Shown here piece after piece: positions 56,360-64,000 of a DNA stretch of 64,000 nucleotides. This stretch comes from Shewanella yunxiaonensis (GTDB lineage Bacteria > Pseudomonadota > Gammaproteobacteria > Enterobacterales > Shewanellaceae), in assembly GCF_018223345.1 (NCBI RefSeq), contig NZ_CP073587.1, forward strand, positions 469,001 to 533,000, given 5' to 3'. The translations under genes and the position numbers were made by a program. The notes under the pieces are model-generated. The model saw only the letters and a list, made by a program, of their open reading frames with translations, did no database searches and was not told where the DNA came from. Position 1 is the first letter of the stretch; each line of letters starts with the position of its first letter.

Positions 56360-59300
56360 ATGAAATCAATAGAACCTGAGCTTCAGCTTAAGTCACCTAT
56401 CCAGAAAAATTATAACCGCGCGGTATTTTACACCTACATAGGTGTGATAGTGCTGGCGTTGCTGACCGCTTGGGGGTTTTACGAGCGCCAGAAAAATGAA
56501 CAGATGCAGTTACGTGAGGAACAAGTGGATCGTCACGTCATGCAGATTGATCTGTTGCTGGAATCCAGTATTCGCGCCGTCAAAAGTCTCCGAGATATTG
56601 CTGTTGACCACTTGCGTTTAGCAGAGCAAGTGCGCAAACAATGGCTGCCCAAATATGAGAAATTTAATGAAAGCGGGCAGTATTTCACGCTAGAACCCTC
56701 CTACGCCAAAAGTGGCGAACCGTTTACCAATATGGGGCGCATTACCGGTATTGGTTCGCTTGATGGTCGCAGCGAAAAGTTCTATCAGGAACTGGAAATG
56801 TTGTTTGAGCTGTCGCTGTCGTTTCCCGTTGCCAAAGAAGCTGCGCCTAAAGCCTCCGCGATTTATTACATTTCCAAGCGGCGGATGATGTCCTATTACC
56901 CCTGGCCGTCAGACGATGTTCGTTTCCGTGATGAGTTACTGCACCGCCAACAGTTTCAGTTAGCGACGCCTGAAATGAACCCGCAGCGCAGTGTGTTCTG
57001 GAGTGAAGCCTATGTGGATGCGGCGGGTAATGGTCTGCTGACGACGCTGGGCGTCCCAATCTACCTTGATGATGATTTTATCGGCTCTATCAACCTGGAT
57101 ATGACCTTGGCGTCGTTGGCGCGGCAGATCCGGCTGTATTTTAAAATGCCCGGGACGGTGATCCTGCTCGACCAGGGTAATAACATTCTGTCGCACAGTG
57201 ACTTTGATACCTCCAGTATCAACCGGGTGTACCACATCAGTCAGCGCATTCCGGCGGAGCTGCATTCATTGCCGGAATCAGAACTGTTTGATGCCCATGA
57301 AGGCATGATCCGTAATGGCTATTACATCTACTCTGTGGCGCTGCATAACGCACCTTGGCGTTTGCTCTACCTGCAGAACGTAGATGACATGTTCTCGGAC
57401 TCCTTTGAGAAACTGAAAGCCACCTTTTTCCTGGTGGTGCTGGCCCTGTCGATACTGGTGACCATAGTGCACTGGCAGACCAGGCGCTCATTTGTCAGTC
57501 CGGCGTCGCGCTTATTGAATCATCTGGAAGCCTGTTCACAGGCACCGCAAGAACCGCCGAAAAAGATCAATCGCGACTGGCTTCCCTGGTTTCAACTGGT
57601 CAGCCGCATTTTTGATGAGAACCAGCAATACACCAAGCATCTGGCGGAGCAGAACAAACGACTGGATAAACTGGTGGCGCGGCGTACTGAGCGGTTACGT
57701 GAAACGACTGAACGCCGTGAACAGGAATTTGCGTTGCTGCGCTCATTACTGGACTCGATTCCCGAAGCCATTGTGTTTAAGGACAAAGAAGGCAAGTACC
57801 TCGGTTGTAACAAGGCGGCTGAACGGGTGCTGGGGTATACCGAAAGCGAAATGATCGGGCTGTCGGATCAGGATCTGATCCCGCCGGAGATGTCACAACG
57901 CATCAAGCTGGAAGATACCAAGGTATTGCAGGAACGGACGCCACTACGCTATCAGGAAAAAGTGGAACTGGCGGGGCGGCCAGTGTTGCTCGATACCTTA
58001 AAACTACCGTTTTACAACCGTCGTGGAGAACTGCAAGGTCTGATTGTGGTGTGGCGCGATGTCACCCGCGAGTATGAATCGGCCGAGCAGCTACGGTTAT
58101 CAGAAGAACGTTATCATTTGGCGATGGACGCGGTAGAAGATGGCTTGTGGGACTGGTATCTGGACTCAGAACAGATCATCTGTAACCCCTCTTTCTACAC
58201 CATGCTGGGCTATCAGGCGAACGAGTTTCCCGCTTTGGTTTCTACCATTGATGAATTAACCCACCCGGATGATCGGCAGCGGGTTCAGGACGCGCGAGAG
58301 CAGTATCTTCAGGCGCCGGTGGGAACCTATGAAGTGGAATTCCGTATGCGCGGCAAGGGTGGAAATTATCATTGGGTTTTGGCTCGTGGCCGGGTGGTGG
58401 AGTTCACCAGTAACGGTGATCCTCGACGTATGCTGGGGACCAATAAGGATATCACGCGCCATAAGAGCACCGAATTGGCGTTGCTGGAAGCGAAAAAAGA
58501 TGCGGAGCTGGCCAACCTCTATAAGAGCGAATTCTTAGCGAATATGAGCCATGAGATCCGTACGCCGATGAATGCCATCATCGGTATGCTGCAGTTGGCG
58601 CAGCGCACCAGTCTCACGCCTCAGCAACAAGATTATCTGGAAAAAGCCGGTTTCTCGGCGCAATCCCTATTGCGGATTATTAACGACATTCTCGATTTCT
58701 CTAAAATTGAGGCCGGCAAACTGGAACTGGAAAAAGTGTCATTCCAGCTGGATAAAGTGCTGGAACACGCGCTGGATCTCAATGCCCTCAAAGCGCAGGA
58801 GAAAGGCATTGAACTGCTGTTATATGCGCCGGTGACCGCCGGGCTGATCCTCAAAGGCGATCCGTTACGACTGGGGCAAGTGTTAGTCAACCTGTTGTCA
58901 AACGCCGTGAAATTTACTGCCGATGGCGAGATAGAGCTGGGCTGTGAAGATGTGGGAGAACGTGATCACCGCATAACCTTAAAGTTCTGGGTGCGTGATA
59001 CTGGCATTGGTATTGAACCGACTAAGCAGAAGCAATTGTTCGATGCTTTTGCGCAGGCTGATGGTTCGACTACGCGCAAGTATGGTGGTACGGGGCTGGG
59101 GCTGTCCATCAGTAAACATCTGGTGTCGATGATGGGCGGTGATTTGCGGGTACAGAGTGAGCCTGGTGTCGGCAGTATCTTCAGTTTTACTGTCAGTTTT
59201 GAAATGGCCGAAGAGACCACCGTAGCGCCACTGTCAGTGCCTGAGCGTCTTAATAATCTGCGTACGCTGGTGGTGGATGACAACCCCTCGGCATTGCAGA

Positions 59301-60052
59301 TATACGCAGCGCAGTTACGTGATTTCCATTTTGATGTAGAAACTGCCGCCAGTGGTGCCGAAGCCCTGTGTAAACTCGAACAGCACCCCTATGATCTATT
59401 GCTGATTGATTGGAAAATGCCAGAGATGGACGGCCGGGATGTTGTCATTGCCATGGATGAAATGGTGGTGAACGGCAAACTGACCAAACGACCTGTCGTC
59501 ATTATGATGACTGCCTATTCGGCGGAACCGATGGCGCAGGAGTTGGGCAATACCAGCGTGTTTGCCCTGTTGCAAAAGCCGTTTAAGTCATCAGCACTGT
59601 TTAACGAAATTATCGCGGCATTTTCGGAAGCACCAGAACTTAATGTGGTGAAGGAACTTCCTGCGGCCGAAAGCGGCGATAAACGCGGTTTAGTGCTGCT
59701 GGTAGAGGATAACTTAATCAACCAGCAGGTTGCCTGCGAATTGCTTCGTAGCGGTGGTTATGACGTTGATGTGGCCGAAAACGGTAAAGTGGCGCTGGAG
59801 ATGGTGGCTCAAAAAGGTTACGACGCAGTGCTGATGGATATTCAGATGCCGGTGATGGATGGGTTAACCGCGACTCGTGAACTGCGAAAGCAGTACTCGA
59901 TGGAACAGTTGCCCATTATTGCCATGACGGCTCATGCGATGTCGGGTGATAAGGATAAGAGTCTGGAAGCCGGTATGAATGCCCACATTACCAAGCCGAT
60001 TATGCTCAATGAGTTGTTCGACACACTGGGTCATTGGATAAACAAGACTTGA
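56360..60052 (+). CDS. arcS: Hybrid sensor histidine kinase, ArcS-like
   Basis: The 1230-residue protein has a transmembrane helix (about 21-41), a large periplasmic Cache-type sensor (about 45-350), a second helix (about 353-373), PAS domains (about 455-570 and 581-700), HisKA with H731 in NMSHEIRTPMN, an ATPase domain (about 835-955; GTGLGLSISKHLVSMMGG), and two receivers with D1017 (LLIDWKMPEMDG) and D1160 (VLMDIQMPVMDG). There is no Hpt domain, so phosphate must be passed by a separate protein. This layout and the neighbourhood (rapA, phoH) match ArcS, the sensor kinase of the Shewanella Arc redox system, which works with HptA and ArcA. Confidence 0.85.
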   Translation: MKSIEPELQLKSPIQKNYNRAVFYTYIGVIVLALLTAWGFYERQKNEQMQLREEQVDRHVMQIDLLLESSIRAVKSLRDIAVDHLRLAEQVRKQWLPKYEKFNESGQYFTLEPSYAKSGEPFTNMGRITGIGSLDGRSEKFYQELEMLFELSLSFPVAKEAAPKASAIYYISKRRMMSYYPWPSDDVRFRDELLHRQQFQLATPEMNPQRSVFWSEAYVDAAGNGLLTTLGVPIYLDDDFIGSINLDMTLASLARQIRLYFKMPGTVILLDQGNNILSHSDFDTSSINRVYHISQRIPAELHSLPESELFDAHEGMIRNGYYIYSVALHNAPWRLLYLQNVDDMFSDSFEKLKATFFLVVLALSILVTIVHWQTRRSFVSPASRLLNHLEACSQAPQEPPKKINRDWLPWFQLVSRIFDENQQYTKHLAEQNKRLDKLVARRTERLRETTERREQEFALLRSLLDSIPEAIVFKDKEGKYLGCNKAAERVLGYTESEMIGLSDQDLIPPEMSQRIKLEDTKVLQERTPLRYQEKVELAGRPVLLDTLKLPFYNRRGELQGLIVVWRDVTREYESAEQLRLSEERYHLAMDAVEDGLWDWYLDSEQIICNPSFYTMLGYQANEFPALVSTIDELTHPDDRQRVQDAREQYLQAPVGTYEVEFRMRGKGGNYHWVLARGRVVEFTSNGDPRRMLGTNKDITRHKSTELALLEAKKDAELANLYKSEFLANMSHEIRTPMNAIIGMLQLAQRTSLTPQQQDYLEKAGFSAQSLLRIINDILDFSKIEAGKLELEKVSFQLDKVLEHALDLNALKAQEKGIELLLYAPVTAGLILKGDPLRLGQVLVNLLSNAVKFTADGEIELGCEDVGERDHRITLKFWVRDTGIGIEPTKQKQLFDAFAQADGSTTRKYGGTGLGLSISKHLVSMMGGDLRVQSEPGVGSIFSFTVSFEMAEETTVAPLSVPERLNNLRTLVVDDNPSALQIYAAQLRDFHFDVETAASGAEALCKLEQHPYDLLLIDWKMPEMDGRDVVIAMDEMVVNGKLTKRPVVIMMTAYSAEPMAQELGNTSVFALLQKPFKSSALFNEIIAAFSEAPELNVVKELPAAESGDKRGLVLLVEDNLINQQVACELLRSGGYDVDVAENGKVALEMVAQKGYDAVLMDIQMPVMDGLTATRELRKQYSMEQLPIIAMTAHAMSGDKDKSLEAGMNAHITKPIMLNELFDTLGHWINKT

Positions 60053-60117
60053 GATAAGCGGATCAATCCCTTAACGTTGATGCCACGGATGCCTAACAAC
60101 TAAATCGGGGACGTGGT

Positions 60118-62514
60118 ATGAAATCATGGTCGGGATTGCTGTTTTGCTTATTGCTGCTGCCGCTGGCGGTGACTGCAGCCACTGACAGCAACAGTGTTTT
60201 GCGCACGAGTCATAAAGCTGAAGGGTTTATCAATCTCTATTTCGATAATGATAGCGGTCAGCTTTATCTCGAAGCTAATCACCTTAACCAGCCCCTGTTG
60301 TTGCTCACCAGTCTACCGCAAGGTGCGGGTTCCAATGATATTGGTCTGGACCGGGGCCAGTTAGGCAATACCCGTCTGGTGCAATTTGAACGCCAGGGCC
60401 CCTTCATCTTATTAAAGCAGCTCAATACGCATTATCGCGCCGATAGCGATAATCCATTTGAACAACGGGCGGTGAAGGAAGCCTTCGCGGATTCCGTGTT
60501 ATGGCAAGGAAAACTGTTACCGGGCACCCGTTTATTAGTGCCTATCAATGAGCTGTTGCTGACGGATTTACATGGCATTCAGCAACAACTGAAAACTACC
60601 GGGCAAGGCCATTATCATCTTGACCCCAGTCGCTCGGCGATTCTGCCAAAATCCGTCAAGTCTTTTGCACGCAACAGCGACGTCGACATTCAGCTAACTT
60701 TTGCCGCGGATAAGCCGGGTTCTCAGGTGGCAGATGTCGCCCCTGACGGCCAGTGGTTGTCAATGATGGTGCGCTTTTCCTTTATCGCGTTGCCAGACTC
60801 TGGTTATCAGCCGCGGCCTTATCATCCAATGAGTGGCTTCCTTTCAGATGAATACCGTGATTATGCGACGCCGATTGATCAAGATATTACCAAGCGTTTA
60901 TTGTTGCGACATCGGTTGCAGAAAGTGCATCCAGGCCCGGCCCCCAGCGAGGTGGTTAAACCGATAGTTTATTATCTGGACCCCGGCGTTCCAGAGCCGA
61001 TCCGCAGTGCCTTGCTGGAAGGTGGCCGCTGGTGGTCGCAAGCATTTGCCGTCGCCGGTTTTCTCAACGCATTTAAAATGGAAATGCTGCCAGATGATGC
61101 TGATCCGCAAGATATTCGTTACAACGTGGTGCAGTGGGTGCATCGTGCCAGCCGTGGCTGGTCCTATGGTGCGGTCGTCACCGATCCGCGAACTGGTGAA
61201 ATCATTAAAGGCCAAGTAACCCTCGGTAGTTTGCGGGTGCGACAGGACTTACTGATTGCACGTGGGGTGACTGCGGGTTGGAACGACCGGGCGGCAGCCG
61301 ACCAGGCGTCAATGGCCCTGGCACTGGCGCGGATCAGACAATTGGCCGCTCACGAAATTGGTCACACGCTTGGCCTCAGCCACAATTTTGCAGCGTCCAC
61401 CAATGACAACGCCTCGGTGATGGACTATCCGCACCCCTATATTCAGTTGACTGATGGGCAGATTGATATCAGTCAGCCTTATCGAGAAGGCATCGGGGCG
61501 TGGGATAAGTTTGCTATCACCTATGGTTATGGTGATTTCGGTGACGCTGCCGCGACAAAAAAGGCGCTGGCACAGCTGTTACAACAAACGCAGCAGCAAG
61601 GATTACGTTACATAGCCGAAGCGGATTCGCGACGCGCGTCCGCCGGTAATGCTTGGGCCAGTTTATGGGATCGAGGGAATGATCCGCTAGCTGAACTGGC
61701 GCGGCTGCAAGGCGTGCGGCAACAGGCGCTGCAACAGTTTTCTGCTACAGCCTTACTTCCCGGGCAACCCCTGGGCGAACTGGTCGATGCGTTGGTGCCG
61801 GTCTATTTGCTGAGCCGCTATCAGGTGGAGGCGGCAGCCAAATTTATCGGTGGAACGGATTACAGCTACCTGGAGCGCCGCGATAATGGCAGCTGGCATT
61901 TCATGACGCCTGAGTTGCAGCAACGAGCACTGAAAGAAGTGATAGCCACGTTAGATAGTGATTCACTGTATTTGCCGACCAGTCTCTACGCCAAATTGGT
62001 GCCTAAAGCCGGTGATTATCAGCGAACTCGTGAGAGCTTTGCCTCCGCGCTAGGAGTGGCAAACGATCCGCAAGCGATGGTGGAAGCCTTCAGTCGCCAT
62101 GTGGTCGGGTTATTGTTACAAAGTGAACGTCTTAACCGGGTAGATCAACAAGCCAGCCGTGATAACGAGCAGGTGTCAATACCACAATTGCTGGACCAAC
62201 TAGCGGCAAAAACGCTGCTGGCTAATCTACCCTCCGGAGATAAACAAGCGGTGGCGATGCGTGTCAATGCAGTGGTTTTAGACGGTGTACTCGATGCTTT
62301 GGATAACCCCGCTTGTCGTCCTGAAGTCCGGGCGCAGATCAGTGCTAAGCTGGCGTTCTGGCAGCAACAGTTCGAGCGTAAAGAGAAGCGCGTCACTGCT
62401 TTTGAAGCGGCTCATTATCTGCAGATGCAGCGGTTGATAGCACAACACGACAAATTTCCCACTAAACGGATGATCCTAACGCCGGTAAAAATGCCGCCAG
62501 GGTCACCTATCTGA
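60118..62514 (+). CDS. Exported zinc metalloprotease (DUF5117/DUF4953-type)
   Basis: The 798-residue protein has a signal peptide (MKSWSGLLFCLLLLPLAVTA). The catalytic zinc motif is HEIGHTLGLSH with its first histidine at H412, a HExxHxxGxxH metzincin-like pattern, followed by SVMDYPHPY. Flanking segments (RDEYRDYA-like SDEYRDYATPIDQ, YYLDPGVPEPIRSALLEGGR and WSYGAVVTDPRTGEIIKG) fit the large zinc-dependent metalloprotease family found in outer-membrane-rich bacteria. Substrate unknown. It converges with the kinase gene, 4 nt apart. Confidence 0.88.
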   Translation: MKSWSGLLFCLLLLPLAVTAATDSNSVLRTSHKAEGFINLYFDNDSGQLYLEANHLNQPLLLLTSLPQGAGSNDIGLDRGQLGNTRLVQFERQGPFILLKQLNTHYRADSDNPFEQRAVKEAFADSVLWQGKLLPGTRLLVPINELLLTDLHGIQQQLKTTGQGHYHLDPSRSAILPKSVKSFARNSDVDIQLTFAADKPGSQVADVAPDGQWLSMMVRFSFIALPDSGYQPRPYHPMSGFLSDEYRDYATPIDQDITKRLLLRHRLQKVHPGPAPSEVVKPIVYYLDPGVPEPIRSALLEGGRWWSQAFAVAGFLNAFKMEMLPDDADPQDIRYNVVQWVHRASRGWSYGAVVTDPRTGEIIKGQVTLGSLRVRQDLLIARGVTAGWNDRAAADQASMALALARIRQLAAHEIGHTLGLSHNFAASTNDNASVMDYPHPYIQLTDGQIDISQPYREGIGAWDKFAITYGYGDFGDAAATKKALAQLLQQTQQQGLRYIAEADSRRASAGNAWASLWDRGNDPLAELARLQGVRQQALQQFSATALLPGQPLGELVDALVPVYLLSRYQVEAAAKFIGGTDYSYLERRDNGSWHFMTPELQQRALKEVIATLDSDSLYLPTSLYAKLVPKAGDYQRTRESFASALGVANDPQAMVEAFSRHVVGLLLQSERLNRVDQQASRDNEQVSIPQLLDQLAAKTLLANLPSGDKQAVAMRVNAVVLDGVLDALDNPACRPEVRAQISAKLAFWQQQFERKEKRVTAFEAAHYLQMQRLIAQHDKFPTKRMILTPVKMPPGSPI

Positions 62515-62518
62515 TGCA

Positions 62519-64000
62519 TTAACAGCGTCTGGGATTGCGTGGGTAAAAGCGCTCCGGACGCCGTTCCAGATGGGAGAATTCACGGGTGTTTTTATAGGGG
62601 AGTTTCATAAAACCGGAAACTCCCTGTCCTTGAATTTTATCAACATGCTGCAGGATGCGGTCCAGACCGGCACGAAACTGTGCCTGTTTGCGCGGATTCA
62701 ACAACCTAAGGTAACTGTGTATTTTCAGATGGGTTGGTAATGCTTCAAAGATGATGCAGCCTGTGTGGTGAATATGGTTAAGTCGTTCTAGTTCAGCCAT
62801 AATTTCTGCTGGCAACTCCAGATTTTCATCAGGATCTTTACCATCCTCGAAATAAGAATGCAGGCGCGATTTATCTTCCAGCGTTGGCACCTCGCCAATC
62901 TCGAAGGGCAGTTGCTGACCATCATGACATTGGAACGGCGCTTCAACGGAGCTGCGTTCCAGATGCAATGTGTCTTTAGCGTTGAAGAAGCAGGCTTTAA
63001 AAATGCCGATTTTATGGATCCCACGGGCGAGCGTCACCATGTTGTTGACCGCCTGCAACAATGCGGGTTTCAACGATACATCGTACAACGCCAGATTGGA
63101 GTCGATATATATCCCTTGTTCGCGCCAGTGAATCGCGAGCCCACCAACAATCGGGTATTGCCCCAGCCTGCCAACGGCCGCAATAAATCCCTTTTCGGTA
63201 TCGCCCATGCCCGCCAGAAAATTACGATAATATTTTTCCAGTTGTACATCCTGCGGAAATGGCTCGGCAGACCCCATATTGCCCTGATGACTGCGTAAAA
63301 ATGACTTTCGAGAACTGTAGCTGACAGTTTCTACATCGCGATGTTGTGGTTGCACCCAAACCGGTATGTCGCCAATCTGCTCCATTGCGGGTACTGGGGG
63401 CAGCAACAGATAATGGCTGTATTGCATGCTCCGCAAAAAGTAATCGCCGGCGCGCTGACGTAATAACGGATCATCGCTGAGCATGCCTTCCAGAGTACGG
63501 GCAAGCTCCATCGGTAATCCCAGACTCGTGGGCGGGATCACTCGTGAACCAAAGCGGCTCGCTTGTCCAGACGCCAATGCATACAAGGTCGCCGCCACAC
63601 CCTGCTCGTCGAAACGCGGACTGGAAAGGGCGCCGTTGAGTTGTTCTTCACCAATAAAATACACATCGCCCATGCGGGCATTGGTATGTTGTTGATCGCA
63701 CGAAAGTAACTCCATGACATTGGCGTGTGCTGGCTGGCCATCGGCTTCGTATTGCGCAAATACAGCGGAACCCCAATCGATCAACGACAGCTTATCCTGT
63801 TGTGGGTCATAGATCAGATTTGACGGTTTGATATCACCGTGAACCAAAGGTCTGCCGCGTCGCAGATAAAGCAGTAGATCTGCCAGTTGCCGGGCAATAC
63901 TTAGAATTTCCTGTACTGGCAACGCGCCAGTGCGTCGGCAGCGTTGATCGAGGTCTTCACCGGAAGCACGCGCCATCACCATAATGCCTTGTCGGCCAAC
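62519..64000 (-). CDS. Serine/threonine-kinase-like protein, partial (N-terminus beyond the window)
   Basis: The reading frame is open to the window end, so the start and the ATP-binding N-lobe are not seen. The visible C-lobe has the catalytic-loop equivalent LVHGDIKPSNLIYD and LSLIDWGSAV, i.e. HGD and DWG in place of HRD and DFG. The aspartates and asparagine needed for catalysis are kept. After the kinase domain there are about 300 residues of unassigned sequence (VETVSYSSRKSFLRSHQGNM, FEDGKDPDENLELPAEIMAE). The gene converges on the metalloprotease gene, as expected for Shewanella gene order next to arcS. Confidence 0.8.
   Translation of the reverse strand, partial: VGRQGIMVMARASGEDLDQRCRRTGALPVQEILSIARQLADLLLYLRRGRPLVHGDIKPSNLIYDPQQDKLSLIDWGSAVFAQYEADGQPAHANVMELLSCDQQHTNARMGDVYFIGEEQLNGALSSPRFDEQGVAATLYALASGQASRFGSRVIPPTSLGLPMELARTLEGMLSDDPLLRQRAGDYFLRSMQYSHYLLLPPVPAMEQIGDIPVWVQPQHRDVETVSYSSRKSFLRSHQGNMGSAEPFPQDVQLEKYYRNFLAGMGDTEKGFIAAVGRLGQYPIVGGLAIHWREQGIYIDSNLALYDVSLKPALLQAVNNMVTLARGIHKIGIFKACFFNAKDTLHLERSSVEAPFQCHDGQQLPFEIGEVPTLEDKSRLHSYFEDGKDPDENLELPAEIMAELERLNHIHHTGCIIFEALPTHLKIHSYLRLLNPRKQAQFRAGLDRILQHVDKIQGQGVSGFMKLPYKNTREFSHLERRPERFYPRNPRRC

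Overview
The window reads as chromosomal DNA of a gammaproteobacterium, most likely Shewanella or a close relative. The evidence is protein resemblance and gene order: zapE-rplM-rpsI, yjeT-purA, rnr-rlmB, rpsF-priB-rpsR-rplI, dnaB-alr, the kdsD-kdsC-lptCAB-rpoN-hpf-ptsN-rapZ-ptsO-mgtE run, the divergent mlaFEDCB-ibaG-murA run, and rapA/phoH beside a hybrid kinase with the layout reported for Shewanella ArcS. No rRNA, tRNA or CRISPR array was seen.

Layout. Positions 1-9.8 kb are housekeeping genes: ribosomal proteins, PurA, RNase R, RlmB, PriB, plus a DUF481 outer-membrane protein. Positions 9.8-17.7 kb hold two paralogous Oar-type TonB-dependent receptors separated by an IS3-family element; a decayed piece of the same IS lies in front of the pair. 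Positions 18-20.8 kb carry dnaB and alr; the dnaB leader contains two inverted DnaA-box-like sites. Positions 20.9-25.5 kb form an accessory block: a tight flgH/flgP/flgT-like operon with a fourth gene of unknown function, convergent with a BaeSR-like two-component pair whose kinase has no membrane sensor. Positions 26-31.6 kb hold a MarR-EmrA-EmrB efflux operon, a small membrane protein and a double periplasmic-binding-protein fusion. MnmD follows at 31.7 kb.

The region 32.5-33.6 kb is the least explained. It has three 160/161-bp-spaced copies of a conserved hairpin block, followed by a two-gene minus-strand unit (a 29-residue ORF with a strong ribosome binding site and a small helix-turn-helix protein). 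That unit lies behind a good sigma-54-type promoter and an NtrC-like box. I regard this as the best candidate for an undescribed system in the window.

Positions 33.7-48.5 kb are envelope and regulatory housekeeping: a YiaD-like lipoprotein, MgtE, the nitrogen PTS with RapZ, RpoN, LPS transport, KDO synthesis, YrbG, the Mla phospholipid transport system, IbaG and MurA. Positions 48.6-64 kb are mainly signalling: a REC-CheC-like regulator paired with a diguanylate-cyclase-like protein whose GGDEF motif is degenerate, a DUF3530 protein, RapA, PhoH, an ArcS-like hybrid kinase, a large exported zinc metalloprotease and a partial serine/threonine-kinase-like gene cut by the window end.
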